Below, piece after piece: positions 23,071 to 32,328 of a stretch of 43,536 bases of DNA. This DNA is from Sphingobacteriia bacterium (GTDB lineage: Bacteria; Bacteroidota; Bacteroidia; Bacteroidales; UBA7960). Under the pieces are notes generated by a model, which worked only from the letters and a program-made list of their open reading frames with translations, ran no database searches and had not been told where the DNA came from. Position 1 is the stretch's first letter. Each line of letters starts with the position of its first letter. The stretch is taken from contig JAABRR010000033.1 of NCBI GenBank assembly GCA_011390785.1, forward strand, positions 1 to 43,536. The letters run 5' to 3'. A program made the translations under genes and the position numbers.

Positions 23071-26000
23071 CTATTTTCCCTTTTGCAAATTCAATTCGGG
23101 CAGAATTATCTTCACATCTTTGTCAGTAGCTTCTTTTTGCCAGTAAACAATGTAATTAATTACAGCGCCTGCTGGTTTATAGCCTTTGTTTCCATAAAAT
23201 TTCAGCGTTTCTTTAAAACTATTGGAAAACCTTACAACGCAGTTTCCATTAGCATCATAGCACCCTTCGGCATTAAAAGATAATTTATCGCCACTTAGAA
23301 GATTTGAGAGAAGATGCTGTTTTGATGCAAAATAATTTAACCAAACATCTTTATGAATCAGATGCAAAACGATCGTGTCAGATTCTTCGTAAGCAATGGT
23401 GTCAAATTTTCTCTCCAGACCAGTACAGGAAATATCATCTAAATAATGACCATTTAAATGAATTGACAGATTGCGTTTGGTACGGGTCATGGCCACGTAA
23501 AGCAGCCTTTTCTTTTCATCTGTTTCAGGGTTAAAGCCATCCAACAGCAGGAAAACATTATCAAACTCTTTGCCTTTTGCCTTATGAATGGTTGATACGA
23601 AAATGGTTTCTCCGGTGGCGCTTATAAAATCTTCAAGTTTAGATTCTCTTACAAAAACATCGAAATCTGATTTGTATTTTTTCGTTGGATTGCTCAGTTC
23701 AAATTCCTTTATCAGGTTGATGCCAATGTCAATTTTCGTACTTCCTTTAAACTGGTTCCATAATTTTTTTTTCGCTTCAAGCCAGCTGGTTTCACTGATA
23801 ATAATTGAGTCGGAATTGAAATTAAGTTGTTCAATAAAGCACCTAACTTCCAACAAGTTGTAAAGATTGAAATCATCATTTGACTGGATTATTCTGGCAG
23901 GAAGCCCGCCATGAACAAGCAATCCGGCAACCTGTAATGCTTCGTTGTTCGTTTGAGTTAAAACACAAGTGGTTCCTGCAAGGCCGGTTGATAATACATC
24001 GTTAACTGTTGGTCTTATCAAATAGTTACCGTCATATTTTATTACCCTGATTGTTCCGTTATCTTTTTGATGGGCAACAATGGGAATTTCTTTTAGCCGA
24101 CGACTTAGTTTCCTAACAAACTGATTACTAAACACAACCAGGTTGTTTTTGCTTCGGTAATTGTCGTTAAGTTCATATTTCTTTGCCTGGTGTTGAAGAA
24201 TGAATTGTTCAAGATGTTTCGAGCTGGCACCCCTAAACTCATAAATATTCTGGTCGTCATCGCCCACCGCAATTACTCTCATTTCTTCATTCTGTTCCAT
24301 CAGGGCTTTGATTAGCTCAAATTCATGGGTATCCATATCCTGAGCTTCATCAATTACCAAAACAGATTTACCAATGCGATTGGGTTCAATGTCGTTATTT
24401 CGAAGTTTTTCAATCGCCTGATTTATAATGGTTTCTGATTTTTCAATGGAGCCTACCTTCCCAAGTAAATCAAAACAATATGAATGAAATGTTTTTATTT
24501 CAATAAAACTTGCCGCATTGCCAATTAATTCCAGCAGGCGCTTTTTAAATTCTGTTGCTGCTGCTCTTGAAAAGGTTACCATAAGCAACTGCTCATGTTT
24601 TACATCTTCCATCAGTAGTAAAGATGCCAGTTTGTGAACAAGAACTTTGGTTTTCCCACTGCCTGGCCCAGCGGCAACAGCAATATACTGGGTTGAATTA
24701 TCTTTTATAATGCTCAATTGGGCCGGGGAAAGTTCTCCAAACAACTGCCTGAATTTAGCAGGTGTTATGTTTCTTGATATCTCACTTTGCCTGTTTACAT
24801 TGAAATACTTATTTAAAAAGGAAACATAATTTAATTGGAAGTAATCTTCAACAAATTGCAGCGCCTCCCGGTAATCGCTGATCATTTTTTTGGCATACTC
24901 ACCCACAATATGGATTTGCTGTATTTTATTTTCATAAAATTGTTTAAGCTTCGTGTAATCTTCTGTCTTGTAGCGCTTTTTGTTGTCTGTTTCCAGTCGC
25001 TCAATATGCAGTTTGTTATACACCACCAAAAATCCCCCTTCTATTTTTATGGCGTCCATTCTTGAAAGGTAAAACAAGGCATCTTCTATATCCTGAATTG
25101 AAATATTCTGTTTAAAGAGATAATATAAACTCTCATAGTTTTGCTTCAATTCGTGAACCGAAAATTCTACCAACACTTGTTCTTTAGAAAAATCTGATGT
25201 TGATAAATTCTCATTACTCCTTTTGTAGAGAAAGTCAACAATAAAACGGGCTATCTCATGCCGTTTTTTTAACTTGTCTTTTAATTCGCTTTTGGGTTGG
25301 CAGACAAGTAGGGTTAGATGGTTTTTAGAATTATCAGAATTTTTCCGTTTAACCCAGTTTTTAATAACCCAGAAATTGATAATCGTTCTGATTTTTTGGG
25401 GAGACACATCAGCAATTCCTTCCTTTTCTGCCAGTTCATTAAGCTCTTTTATATGAAATGTTATTTCCTGCTCCTGTATTTGATTTAGCAGGAAGCTTTC
25501 AATTTTGCTCATTGTTGTAATAATACCGAGAGAGCGGTTTTTATTACCGCCATGTTTTACAAAGGCGGTTAAATCTTTTGTGTCTGCCAGAATTTTTTCT
25601 TCTCTAAGCAGATTTACAACATCAATAACTTCCTCTTTTACAATCCCCAGATGATCAGATATATAATCAATTCTTGATTCTGCAGCTTCGTCGGTGGCCT
25701 GTTTTCTGCTTTTGCTTGAAAACAGTTTTTTGATTATCCGGACAGCCTGTTGTTTTTGCTTTTCATTAAATAATTCTGATGCGTTAATTTTTCCGATGGC
25801 TTCCTGCGCATTTTTTGATAAAATGCTGTTGGCGTATATCCGGGGCATATTTTGCCCACGTTTAAGGTACCCGGCTTCTTCAAGAGCTGCTATAGCAGTA
25901 GTAACTCTCGTTTCTATTTCCACAACATTATCGTCCCATCCTGCTTTTCTGGCAATTTCCAATGCCGAATGGGAGATTTTATTATTTCGGAAACGATCCA

Positions 26001-27876
26001 GCTCTTTTATTGCCTTCCATATTTGTTGTATCTCCTTAATACTGAGCTTTGTTTGGTTTAGCAGGATGAAATGCTTGCTTAAATCATCTTCATTGTAAAG
26101 GACGTAGCAATCGGCGGTTATATTTTCATCCCTGCCTGCCCTGCCTGCTTCCTGCACATAGTTTTCGAGAGAGTCAGAAATTTCGTAATGGATAACCATC
26201 CCAACATCTTTTTTATCTACCCCCATACCAAATGCCGATGTAGCAACCATTACCTGTATTTCGTCACTGATAAAGGCATCCTGGTTTTGAGACTTCTCTT
26301 GTTTATCCATTTTGCCATGATAGGGTTTGGCCAAATATCCATCATTGAATAATTTTTCTGCCAATTGATAGGCCCTGCGGGTGCGCGAAACGTAAATAAT
26401 GGTTGGACATGGCTTCCCATCAAGAAGATTACGGACAATATTATACTTTTCTTCTTCTGTTTCCTTGGGAATAACTTTGTATTGAAGATTCGTCCTGGTA
26501 GCTGTAGAGCTAAAAGTCTCCAGTTTAAGAGACAGCTTTTCCTGAAAATACTCCTTTATGTCGTGAATCACTTTCTGTTTGGCAGTAGCGGTGAAACAGG
26601 ATACCGGTATATTATCTTCAAGATTTTTCTTTTGCTGCAATGATTTTATAAAATCACCAATATAGAGATAATCAACCCTGAAATCCTGCCCCCACGATGA
26701 GAAACAGTGTGCCTCGTCGATTACAAAGCGAACAATATTTCTGCCAAGCAACAGATGTTCAATAGTTTTAGAGCGCAAGGATTCAGGAGAGATGTAGAGA
26801 ATAGAAGCCGAGCCATTCTCAACCCTTTCAAATGATTTGGCTCTTTCGATTGGATCGAGCAAGCCATTTATGGTTACAGCTTCTGTTATGTTTGATTTTT
26901 CAAGGTTATCAACCTGGTCTTTCATTAACGATTGCAGGGGAGAGATAACCACAGTTAATCCTTTCACATTTTCGCCACTCATTAAAGCCGGCAGTTGAAA
27001 TGTTATGGATTTTCCGCCCCCTGTTGGAAAAACTGCCAAAAGGGATTTGTTGTTTATCGCTGCTTTCACAGCATCTTCCTGCAAAGGCTCTCCGCCATAG
27101 GTCCGGAAGGTATCAAATCCAAAAAAATTATTCAACGCTCTAGGGGCATCCAGGTAATGATTACAGTAACCACAGCCGCTTATACAAGGATTGTTTCTTA
27201 ATAAATACATGACCCGCTCAACATCGGGAAAGTTCTGAATTACCCAAGCAGGTGCAATTGAATATCGGCTTTGCGTATTTATAAGGGCTAAACAATAAGC
27301 CAATTCAATCGGATTTTCTAATACAAGTTTTTCAATTTGTACATTGCTGCAAATTTGAAACCTGAAATGTTCCTTGATAAGATCAGTAATTCTGGCGTTT
27401 TGAAAAGTGTAATCAATGAATCTGAAAAATGATGCAAATTCTACTTTATTACCCAACAGGGCATAATAGATCTGTTTCAAATGTGGTTCCGTTTGATTGA
27501 ATGCGGCAACCTCATCGTAGAAAAGATCTCTTGCTTTTAAAGCATCGTTAAAAGGATTGTTTAGTTCCTCCGTTTGTAACTTGTCATCCTTAAGTAATGC
27601 GTGGTAAGGTTTTTTAGGAAATAATAACGGGGAGAGATATAATGTATCAATAAAATATTTGCCTGAAAAATCAATCTCTGGCGATTTTTCAAGAACAGGA
27701 AGATCATGCCTTATGATGTTGTGTCCACAAACATACTTCTCCTGGATAATAAACCGGAAAAATCCGGTTTTTGAGCTGGAGTGAAATTTTTCTCCACGAT
27801 CATTTACTCCTCCAATGTCAAGGATTTTTCTGCTTTTCGCTTCAATTTCAGTATCTATGAAAACTATGCTATTCAT
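23071..27876 (-). CDS. giant exonuclease-RecQ-UvrD fusion helicase
   Basis: A 1601-residue protein joining three DNA enzymes. (1) Residues 1-130 look like a DEDD 3'-5' exonuclease: Asp8-x-Glu10 (FIDTEIE), GHNIIRHD, and FNDALKARD; the histidine expected before the last Asp is Asn, so activity is uncertain. (2) A Cys cluster, CISGCGYC (about 235), precedes a RecQ-type SF2 helicase: GGGKS near 287, DEAHCFSSWGQDFR near 387, and QEAGRAGRD. (3) From about 1055 comes a UvrD-type SF1 helicase: LSPAQLSII, AGPGSGKT near 1071, VIDEAQD near 1175, GDDDQNIYEFRGA, STIHKAKGKEFD and YVAMTRTKR near 1463. It probably acts in DNA repair or in handling foreign DNA. It has no close partner gene. Confidence 0.9.
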   Translation of the reverse strand: MNSIVFIDTEIEAKSRKILDIGGVNDRGEKFHSSSKTGFFRFIIQEKYVCGHNIIRHDLPVLEKSPEIDFSGKYFIDTLYLSPLLFPKKPYHALLKDDKLQTEELNNPFNDALKARDLFYDEVAAFNQTEPHLKQIYYALLGNKVEFASFFRFIDYTFQNARITDLIKEHFRFQICSNVQIEKLVLENPIELAYCLALINTQSRYSIAPAWVIQNFPDVERVMYLLRNNPCISGCGYCNHYLDAPRALNNFFGFDTFRTYGGEPLQEDAVKAAINNKSLLAVFPTGGGKSITFQLPALMSGENVKGLTVVISPLQSLMKDQVDNLEKSNITEAVTINGLLDPIERAKSFERVENGSASILYISPESLRSKTIEHLLLGRNIVRFVIDEAHCFSSWGQDFRVDYLYIGDFIKSLQQKKNLEDNIPVSCFTATAKQKVIHDIKEYFQEKLSLKLETFSSTATRTNLQYKVIPKETEEEKYNIVRNLLDGKPCPTIIYVSRTRRAYQLAEKLFNDGYLAKPYHGKMDKQEKSQNQDAFISDEIQVMVATSAFGMGVDKKDVGMVIHYEISDSLENYVQEAGRAGRDENITADCYVLYNEDDLSKHFILLNQTKLSIKEIQQIWKAIKELDRFRNNKISHSALEIARKAGWDDNVVEIETRVTTAIAALEEAGYLKRGQNMPRIYANSILSKNAQEAIGKINASELFNEKQKQQAVRIIKKLFSSKSRKQATDEAAESRIDYISDHLGIVKEEVIDVVNLLREEKILADTKDLTAFVKHGGNKNRSLGIITTMSKIESFLLNQIQEQEITFHIKELNELAEKEGIADVSPQKIRTIINFWVIKNWVKRKNSDNSKNHLTLLVCQPKSELKDKLKKRHEIARFIVDFLYKRSNENLSTSDFSKEQVLVEFSVHELKQNYESLYYLFKQNISIQDIEDALFYLSRMDAIKIEGGFLVVYNKLHIERLETDNKKRYKTEDYTKLKQFYENKIQQIHIVGEYAKKMISDYREALQFVEDYFQLNYVSFLNKYFNVNRQSEISRNITPAKFRQLFGELSPAQLSIIKDNSTQYIAVAAGPGSGKTKVLVHKLASLLLMEDVKHEQLLMVTFSRAAATEFKKRLLELIGNAASFIEIKTFHSYCFDLLGKVGSIEKSETIINQAIEKLRNNDIEPNRIGKSVLVIDEAQDMDTHEFELIKALMEQNEEMRVIAVGDDDQNIYEFRGASSKHLEQFILQHQAKKYELNDNYRSKNNLVVFSNQFVRKLSRRLKEIPIVAHQKDNGTIRVIKYDGNYLIRPTVNDVLSTGLAGTTCVLTQTNNEALQVAGLLVHGGLPARIIQSNDDFNLYNLLEVRCFIEQLNFNSDSIIISETSWLEAKKKLWNQFKGSTKIDIGINLIKEFELSNPTKKYKSDFDVFVRESKLEDFISATGETIFVSTIHKAKGKEFDNVFLLLDGFNPETDEKKRLLYVAMTRTKRNLSIHLNGHYLDDISCTGLERKFDTIAYEESDTIVLHLIHKDVWLNYFASKQHLLSNLLSGDKLSFNAEGCYDANGNCVVRFSNSFKETLKFYGNKGYKPAGAVINYIVYWQKEATDKDVKIILPELNLQKGK

Positions 27877-27903
27877 AAAGTTTCAGGATCAGGCTCATTG
27901 AAG

Positions 27904-27911
27904 CAAATATA
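27904..27911 (-). promoter_or_regulatory. -7 promoter element for the giant helicase gene
   Basis: TATATTTG on the minus strand matches TAnnTTTG and lies 27 bases before the start codon. The -33 TTTG is not evident. Confidence 0.4.
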
Positions 27912-27937
27912 TACTGGATTTTTGGTCAATTAAGTAT

Positions 27938-28039
27938 CTAAGTACCCTTACTAGAAATAATAATACCAGCACTGCTATTATCTTTCTTCTCCGGTTGAGT
28001 TTCTACCTCTACATTGACCCCAATGGCATATAACTGCAT
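27938..28039 (-). CDS. possible 33-residue ORF resembling the start of a GroES-like protein
   Basis: Minus strand ATG 28039 to TAG 27940-27938: begins MQLYAIGVNVEVETQPEKKD and ends SSAGIIISSKGT. The order 'beta strand, acidic linker, GGIII-like strand' recalls the first 30 residues of GroES-type co-chaperonins, but the rest of such a protein is absent. It lies 13 bases after the broken HEPN gene on the same strand. It may be a truncated remnant; the resemblance is from memory and short. Confidence 0.3.
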   Translation of the reverse strand: MQLYAIGVNVEVETQPEKKDNSSAGIIISSKGT

Positions 28040-28052
28040 GATAAAGATAGTT

Positions 28053-28394
28053 TTATTCTTTTCCTGTCACTTCTATGATCTGCTCATAAAGTTCAGGTAT
28101 CTTATTTTTGATCACATCCCAAACAATCAAATAGTTGATTCCCATATAATCGTGGATTAATCTATCTCTCATTCCTGCCATGTTTTTCCATTTAATTGTA
28201 CTCAATTTAGCTTTAAAATCTGCAGGAATTTTTTTCGTTGCTTCTCCAATAATCTATAAACTCCTAATTACTGCTCGTTTTATTGTCTCATCAACCAAAA
28301 AATCATCTTTTGTTTTATCTGGAGTGATTACTGAAAGTATATAAGAACTTTCATCGCGAATATGTTTCAAATAATCAATGGGTTCCTTAGACAT
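28053..28394 (-). pseudogene. HEPN (DUF86, HepT-type) toxin gene with an internal TAG
   Basis: Minus strand ATG 28394 reads MSKEPIDYLKHIRDESSYIL to AVIRSL, then TAG at 28256-28254, then in the same frame IIGEATKKIPADFKAKLS, MRDRLIHDYMGINY and on to TAA at 28055-28053. Family members have a glutamate at the stop (RSLEIIGEA), so one base change has probably cut the toxin at residue 46. The catalytic Rx4HxY motif (RDRLIHDY) lies after the stop and is intact. The gene starts 8 bases inside the MNT gene, the normal layout. The product should be inactive unless the TAG is read through. Confidence 0.82.
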
Positions 28395-28683
28395 ATTTTA
28401 CTTCATTTAAAATCTTCGGTCCTATATAAGGGCTTAATCCATTTTTTGTAACTACCTCAACTTTTTGATCATTGAATAATTTCTCAATCATATCATAAAC
28501 TGCCATGTAATTGTCAAAGTTTTCTTTTTCAGGCTCAAAATCAATCAATATATCAATATCACTGTTTTCAGTTTGTTCATCTCTTGCATATGAACCGAAT
28601 AATCCAATTGACTTGATTCCATATCTGGAAATCTCATTTTTTTGGGACTTAATGGCACTCATTATTAGTTCTTTATTCGTCAT
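28387..28683 (-). CDS. MNT-domain nucleotidyltransferase, antitoxin of the second MNT-HEPN locus
   Basis: A 98-residue minimal nucleotidyltransferase. Gly30-Ser31 in GLFGSYARDEQTENSDIDIL and the acids Asp42 and Asp44 keep the active-site pattern, followed by a helical C-terminus (VVTKNGLSPYIGPKILNEVK). It overlaps the HEPN reading frame by 8 bases (28387-28394). Its partner toxin carries a nonsense codon, so this antitoxin may be an orphan without selective need, or it may act on another HEPN protein. CAAATTTA at 28700-28707 gives TAAATTTG on the minus strand, a likely -7 element with a very short leader. Confidence 0.85.
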   Translation of the reverse strand: MTNKELIMSAIKSQKNEISRYGIKSIGLFGSYARDEQTENSDIDILIDFEPEKENFDNYMAVYDMIEKLFNDQKVEVVTKNGLSPYIGPKILNEVKYV

Positions 28684-28732
28684 ATTACAATCATTTATAC
28701 AAATTTAATAATCTTTTGTCTATTTACAGTTT

Positions 28733-28858
28733 ATGACTGCTGAAACTACTGCAACAATCCAAATTACAAGACGAATATCCACCATCGTGATTCCATCAGG
28801 CAGAACCATTAATATTCCAACGTTCTGCTTTATCGCAAACCAACCGGACCGGAATTAG
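28733..28858 (+). CDS. possible 41-residue ORF between the MNT gene and a lipoprotein gene
   Basis: Plus strand ATG 28733 to TAG 28856-28858: begins MTAETTATIQITRRISTIVI and continues PSGRTINIPTF. The stretch VIPSGRTINIP faintly recalls the N-terminus of SufT-like iron-sulfur assembly proteins (IPSGE..TLPAG), but the family continuation is absent. It may be a fragment or chance. No promoter was recognised. Confidence 0.2.
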   Translation: MTAETTATIQITRRISTIVIPSGRTINIPTFCFIANQPDRN

Positions 28859-28934
28859 CTACCCCAAATCTAAAAGTATGCAATTGCATTTTGGTTTTCC
28901 CAAGTATTTGAGTAAGACTTTGATTAATTTGTAT

Positions 28935-29801
28935 TTAATCAGTTATTAAACTATCAATTTTATTCAAAACATGATCAATTGTGAAATTTGAAACAAAAAC
29001 AGTAGTGTCATTCTTAGCCGTTTCTAGCCGTTCTTTAAGCTCAATTAAATATTTAATATATTCATCTTTGTCGGTATCATCAACTTTAGCAGGAACCATA
29101 AGGTTGTCCAATATTGAATATGCTTTTAAAGAATACAATCCTTCATACAGATTATATTGTTCTCTAAAAAGTATTGAAAACAACATATCAATATCAACCA
29201 ATTCCTCCCAATTTTCTATTAATAAGAAATTTTTAACCAAGAAATAATTATCCTTTATTACCAGACTGTCTGCCCTTAGGTTAGATATATATTTAAAATC
29301 ACAACCCATAACTTGATAAACCCATAAATGATTTAATGATTCATGGGCATCGATTTCGATAATAATTGTAGTTAATTTATCATTATCAAATCGGACTTTA
29401 TGAATATTGGCATTTTCTAAAAACAAGGAACTGTAACCGTCTATTTCATTAAAGTATTTAGTGACTACTTCGTCTGAAATGGAAATCATTAATTCTCTCC
29501 CATTTCGTATTGAATATTTCTGCTCATCATTTCCCAGGGGTACCAAAACTCTTTTGAGCCAAATAGTTTTACCATTACAGTCAATAGAGTCAATAATAAT
29601 ATCTCGGTTATCAGAATACTCGTCAATTAAAAAATTTAATTTATTATGATTTATTTGACCTTCAGTATATGTATTAGAAGATTCTTCATCAAAATCACAA
29701 TCATGAGTACAATTATCAGAATTGGTTTGAAAAGATTTCTTGTTATTATTACAACTAAAAAGAAATATAGCTAAAATTATTAATATTCGTATTGCTTTCA
29801 T
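28935..29801 (-). CDS. hypothetical lipoprotein
   Basis: A 288-residue protein with a short lipoprotein signal (ILAIFLFSC, Cys17, followed by NNNKK). A second cysteine pair, CTHDCDFDEE (about 31-35), sits in a flexible acidic linker. The main body from about 60 has mixed alpha/beta content with no motif I recognise. It stands alone on the minus strand between stretches without genes. Gene density and base composition here are lower than elsewhere (very AT-rich), hinting at acquired DNA. No function can be given beyond an envelope location. Confidence 0.65.
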   Translation of the reverse strand: MKAIRILIILAIFLFSCNNNKKSFQTNSDNCTHDCDFDEESSNTYTEGQINHNKLNFLIDEYSDNRDIIIDSIDCNGKTIWLKRVLVPLGNDEQKYSIRNGRELMISISDEVVTKYFNEIDGYSSLFLENANIHKVRFDNDKLTTIIIEIDAHESLNHLWVYQVMGCDFKYISNLRADSLVIKDNYFLVKNFLLIENWEELVDIDMLFSILFREQYNLYEGLYSLKAYSILDNLMVPAKVDDTDKDEYIKYLIELKERLETAKNDTTVFVSNFTIDHVLNKIDSLITD

Positions 29802-30166
29802 GTTTTGCTAATATTTTACCTAAATCATTTGGTTTTTAAATTTTTCATCCTTTCTCCTGCTTCATGCATTTTAGCTACTATCCTTTAACAACAATCCTTT
29901 CCAGTTGTTATAAACCTGTTTACCATACATAATACCCATTTAAAAAGCAATTGTCATGTTGCCGGCATATCAGATCAGTAATGGTTTTTGCAATACTACT
30001 GAACGGTTAGTCTCTTTCGTTATGTTTTTAGGCCAAACTATACAACTTTGAATTAATTATAAGAATTTCTTATTTGTGAATTTAGGCGTCTCCACACAAT
30101 CATCTTTTCCTTTTACACTTGGAACCAGTCTCTCCAAATTGTTACATGATAAAACTATATGGCCAA
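29802..30166. other. 365-base intergenic region, no gene seen
   Basis: AT-rich; no open frame with recognisable content on either strand and no clear hairpin followed by T residues. A 22-codon minus-strand frame from about 29941 (MGIMYGKQVYNNWKG) is probably chance. Confidence 0.3.
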
Positions 30167-32065
30167 TCAAAATTTAAAGTTCTCCAGTCCATACACCGTA
30201 CCATCTGGGTTTTTCTCGGGTTGCCAGGTACGGACGTAGATTTTGGGATTGAGGCTATCGTTAAGGTCGATCATAAGAAACAGGTAACCTTTATCGGCAT
30301 AGGTTGAAGAGTAATAGTGCTGGGCAATCTGAATTCCATAGATCTTGTCGTTGCGTTGCGTTTTTCGCACCAGGTTGTCTTCGAAATGGATATTTATAAA
30401 TTCGTTTCTGTTGAAGTTTCTGCGCAACCTTTCAATATACTCTGATTTGGAAAGTTTAATGTATTCAACCTGCTCATTAGAAAGGTTGCCATACATATTC
30501 TGCACATTTTCAACAGGTTCGGCAGCCTGCTTCACAACATTTCCAACAATGATAAGTGCATTTTCATCAAAAATGGCATCGAGATAATCCAAACGTTTCA
30601 GGGCAAAAGCGGTTTTATAATTCTCCATAAATCGTATGAGCAGGTATTTTTCTTCTTCAGACCCAAAAGCATCGGGTTTGGAAAGGATATCATTGAGCGC
30701 CACCTGCCCCAGAGAGAAGGATATATTGGAAATTTTCTGTTCGGAATCAAAATCAAAAACAACATTTTCAACAAATTTATTTCTGTTGTTGTTATAGGCA
30801 AACAGCATAGGTACCGAGCGCACCATTACATCATTACCCACCCGCATTATGCGCAGGGTATCTGTTTGAGGATCGAGGATGGTAATTTTCCCGGTGCCAA
30901 ATAGCTGCGAATACATTTTAAAGCCTTCGGATGTAAAAAACTCCTGCGCCTGGTTATGATTAGTTGTGCGTATGGCTTCCACCACATTTTCAATCGTTTT
31001 CTGATAGGTACTGTAGCCAGCCACCTGTGTATCAATAATTTCAAATCCGGTCTCTGCAAAACTAACTCCAGACGAAGTCTCAGAATCAACATCTTCAGCA
31101 GCAGTTGATTCAACAGAGCCGGATGATTCAACAGGATTTACAAAATCAACCCTTTTTTCAGCACCCGGAAAGTATGGAACTACAACGGTTTCCATCATCG
31201 CTTTTACTTCAGGTTCAAGATGGGCTTTGTTGCTGTATTGGTATTCAATTCTTATTCTAATATTATTAAAGAGTTTAGCCGCTTCACCATCCAACGAGGC
31301 AATTCCCATTCCATCGCGAACGGTAATTAATGACGAATATCCATCTCCTAACCAGTAGGAATAATCAAGATTCTGAACGGGTTGGTCGCGATACAAAACG
31401 GTAAGATGTATATTTTTTGTGTAGGGAGATTCAGTTTCGGTAATTGCTTTTACTTCCATTTTTGTGAAAGTAAATATGCGATTGATGCGGTCATATAATC
31501 CCATCATAACGGGCTCATCTTCTGAACCTTCAAAAACATGTCTCAACTTGTTATTATCAGGATGGCTGCGGGTAAGTACCAGTGCCCAGTAATAGTAGCG
31601 CAGGGCATCGGCAATTCTTCTTTCGTTGGTGGCCTTTGATGCCTGTAGTATAAAATCGCGGATCAGCTGCTCACGTTGACGAAAAATATCTTCCATGCTT
31701 TCGCGGGTAATAAATACCAGGATTTCTACCTTGCCAGGTTCTTCATGAAGTACTCGTTCCTCCTGCCGGCCAATTACAGCAGTAGAAAAGCTACTAACCA
31801 CGCCTGTGGTATATGAGTCAATATCATCGTTGGTTTCTTCAATAACATGTTCAAATTCACTTTTTATCCGAACACTGATAGATTCAGAAAGGCTGGCACG
31901 CGCCTGGTTGCGGGCAGTAAAAAGGTTTGGGCCCTCTCCTATTCCGTAATAATACAATCCCGAATTTCGAATGTGTTCAATACTTTGTCCCTGCAAATCG
32001 AAAACGAAGCTGGTGGAATAAATGACAACCAGGAAACAGAGCAATCGGTAAATTTTTGCTTTCAT
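30167..32065 (-). CDS. LPP20-like exported protein of unknown function
   Basis: About 632 residues from ATG 32065 (MKAKIYRLLCFL, signal peptide ending near LQG-QSI); an ATG 12 bases earlier would put MLRF before it. Residues about 30-125 resemble the LPP20 domain: YYYGIGEGPNLFTARNQARA, LSESISVRIKSEFEHV and GKVEILVFITRESM. This domain occurs in surface or periplasmic proteins, including some linked to flagellar or peptidoglycan assembly. A helical part and several beta-rich segments follow, with an acidic Ser-rich linker near 320-345 (VESSGSVESTAAEDVDSETS). It is monocistronic and divergent from mltF, 435 bases away. The exact function is unknown. Confidence 0.65.
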   Translation of the reverse strand: MKAKIYRLLCFLVVIYSTSFVFDLQGQSIEHIRNSGLYYYGIGEGPNLFTARNQARASLSESISVRIKSEFEHVIEETNDDIDSYTTGVVSSFSTAVIGRQEERVLHEEPGKVEILVFITRESMEDIFRQREQLIRDFILQASKATNERRIADALRYYYWALVLTRSHPDNNKLRHVFEGSEDEPVMMGLYDRINRIFTFTKMEVKAITETESPYTKNIHLTVLYRDQPVQNLDYSYWLGDGYSSLITVRDGMGIASLDGEAAKLFNNIRIRIEYQYSNKAHLEPEVKAMMETVVVPYFPGAEKRVDFVNPVESSGSVESTAAEDVDSETSSGVSFAETGFEIIDTQVAGYSTYQKTIENVVEAIRTTNHNQAQEFFTSEGFKMYSQLFGTGKITILDPQTDTLRIMRVGNDVMVRSVPMLFAYNNNRNKFVENVVFDFDSEQKISNISFSLGQVALNDILSKPDAFGSEEEKYLLIRFMENYKTAFALKRLDYLDAIFDENALIIVGNVVKQAAEPVENVQNMYGNLSNEQVEYIKLSKSEYIERLRRNFNRNEFINIHFEDNLVRKTQRNDKIYGIQIAQHYYSSTYADKGYLFLMIDLNDSLNPKIYVRTWQPEKNPDGTVYGLENFKF

Positions 32066-32296
32066 AAATCGTAACATTTCTGAATAATGTAATATTTCCG
32101 ATTCTGTTTAAGGTTTACGATGTTGGAACGTTTTCCTATCTTTTAAGAGAAAATCAAAATTGATTTATATTTTGACAATCCTTTAATTAGAACCTTCAAG
32201 CGTTTTCCTTCTGCCAAAAATAATGATTTAAATACCATTAACCAAGGTATTTTTTATTAACCCTGTCAACGCAATTTAGCCATTAAAAACCTAAAA

Positions 32297-32328
32297 TTTG
32301 CCTTTTAAACGAATTTTGTATAGCTTTG
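32297..32328 (+). promoter_or_regulatory. promoter of the mltF operon
   Basis: TTTG at 32297-32300, a 20-base spacer, then TAGCTTTG at 32321-32328: a full match to the Bacteroidota vegetative promoter. Transcription would start near 32335, leaving a leader of about 165 bases before mltF. It lies in a 435-base gene-free region (32066-32500). Upstream at 32231-32251, AATACC and GGTATT form a small hairpin followed by T residues. Confidence 0.65.

Noticed and set aside
22838-23146. Plus-strand open frame of 102 codons opposite the helicase 3' end
   Set aside because: No recognisable protein. The minus strand carries the helicase end and its in-phase continuation; the plus frame is its shadow.
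14369-28394. Recoding of TAG as an amino acid, suggested by several in-frame TAGs (DUF3788, HEPN, ParE-like remnant, helicase end)
   Set aside because: TAG ends at least eight intact genes here (HlyD adaptor, FtsX permease, XRE/S24, DUF4943-like, the 16623 lipoprotein, giant helicase, DUF819, pepD) at normal C-termini. It is an ordinary stop; the internal ones are nonsense mutations or remnants.
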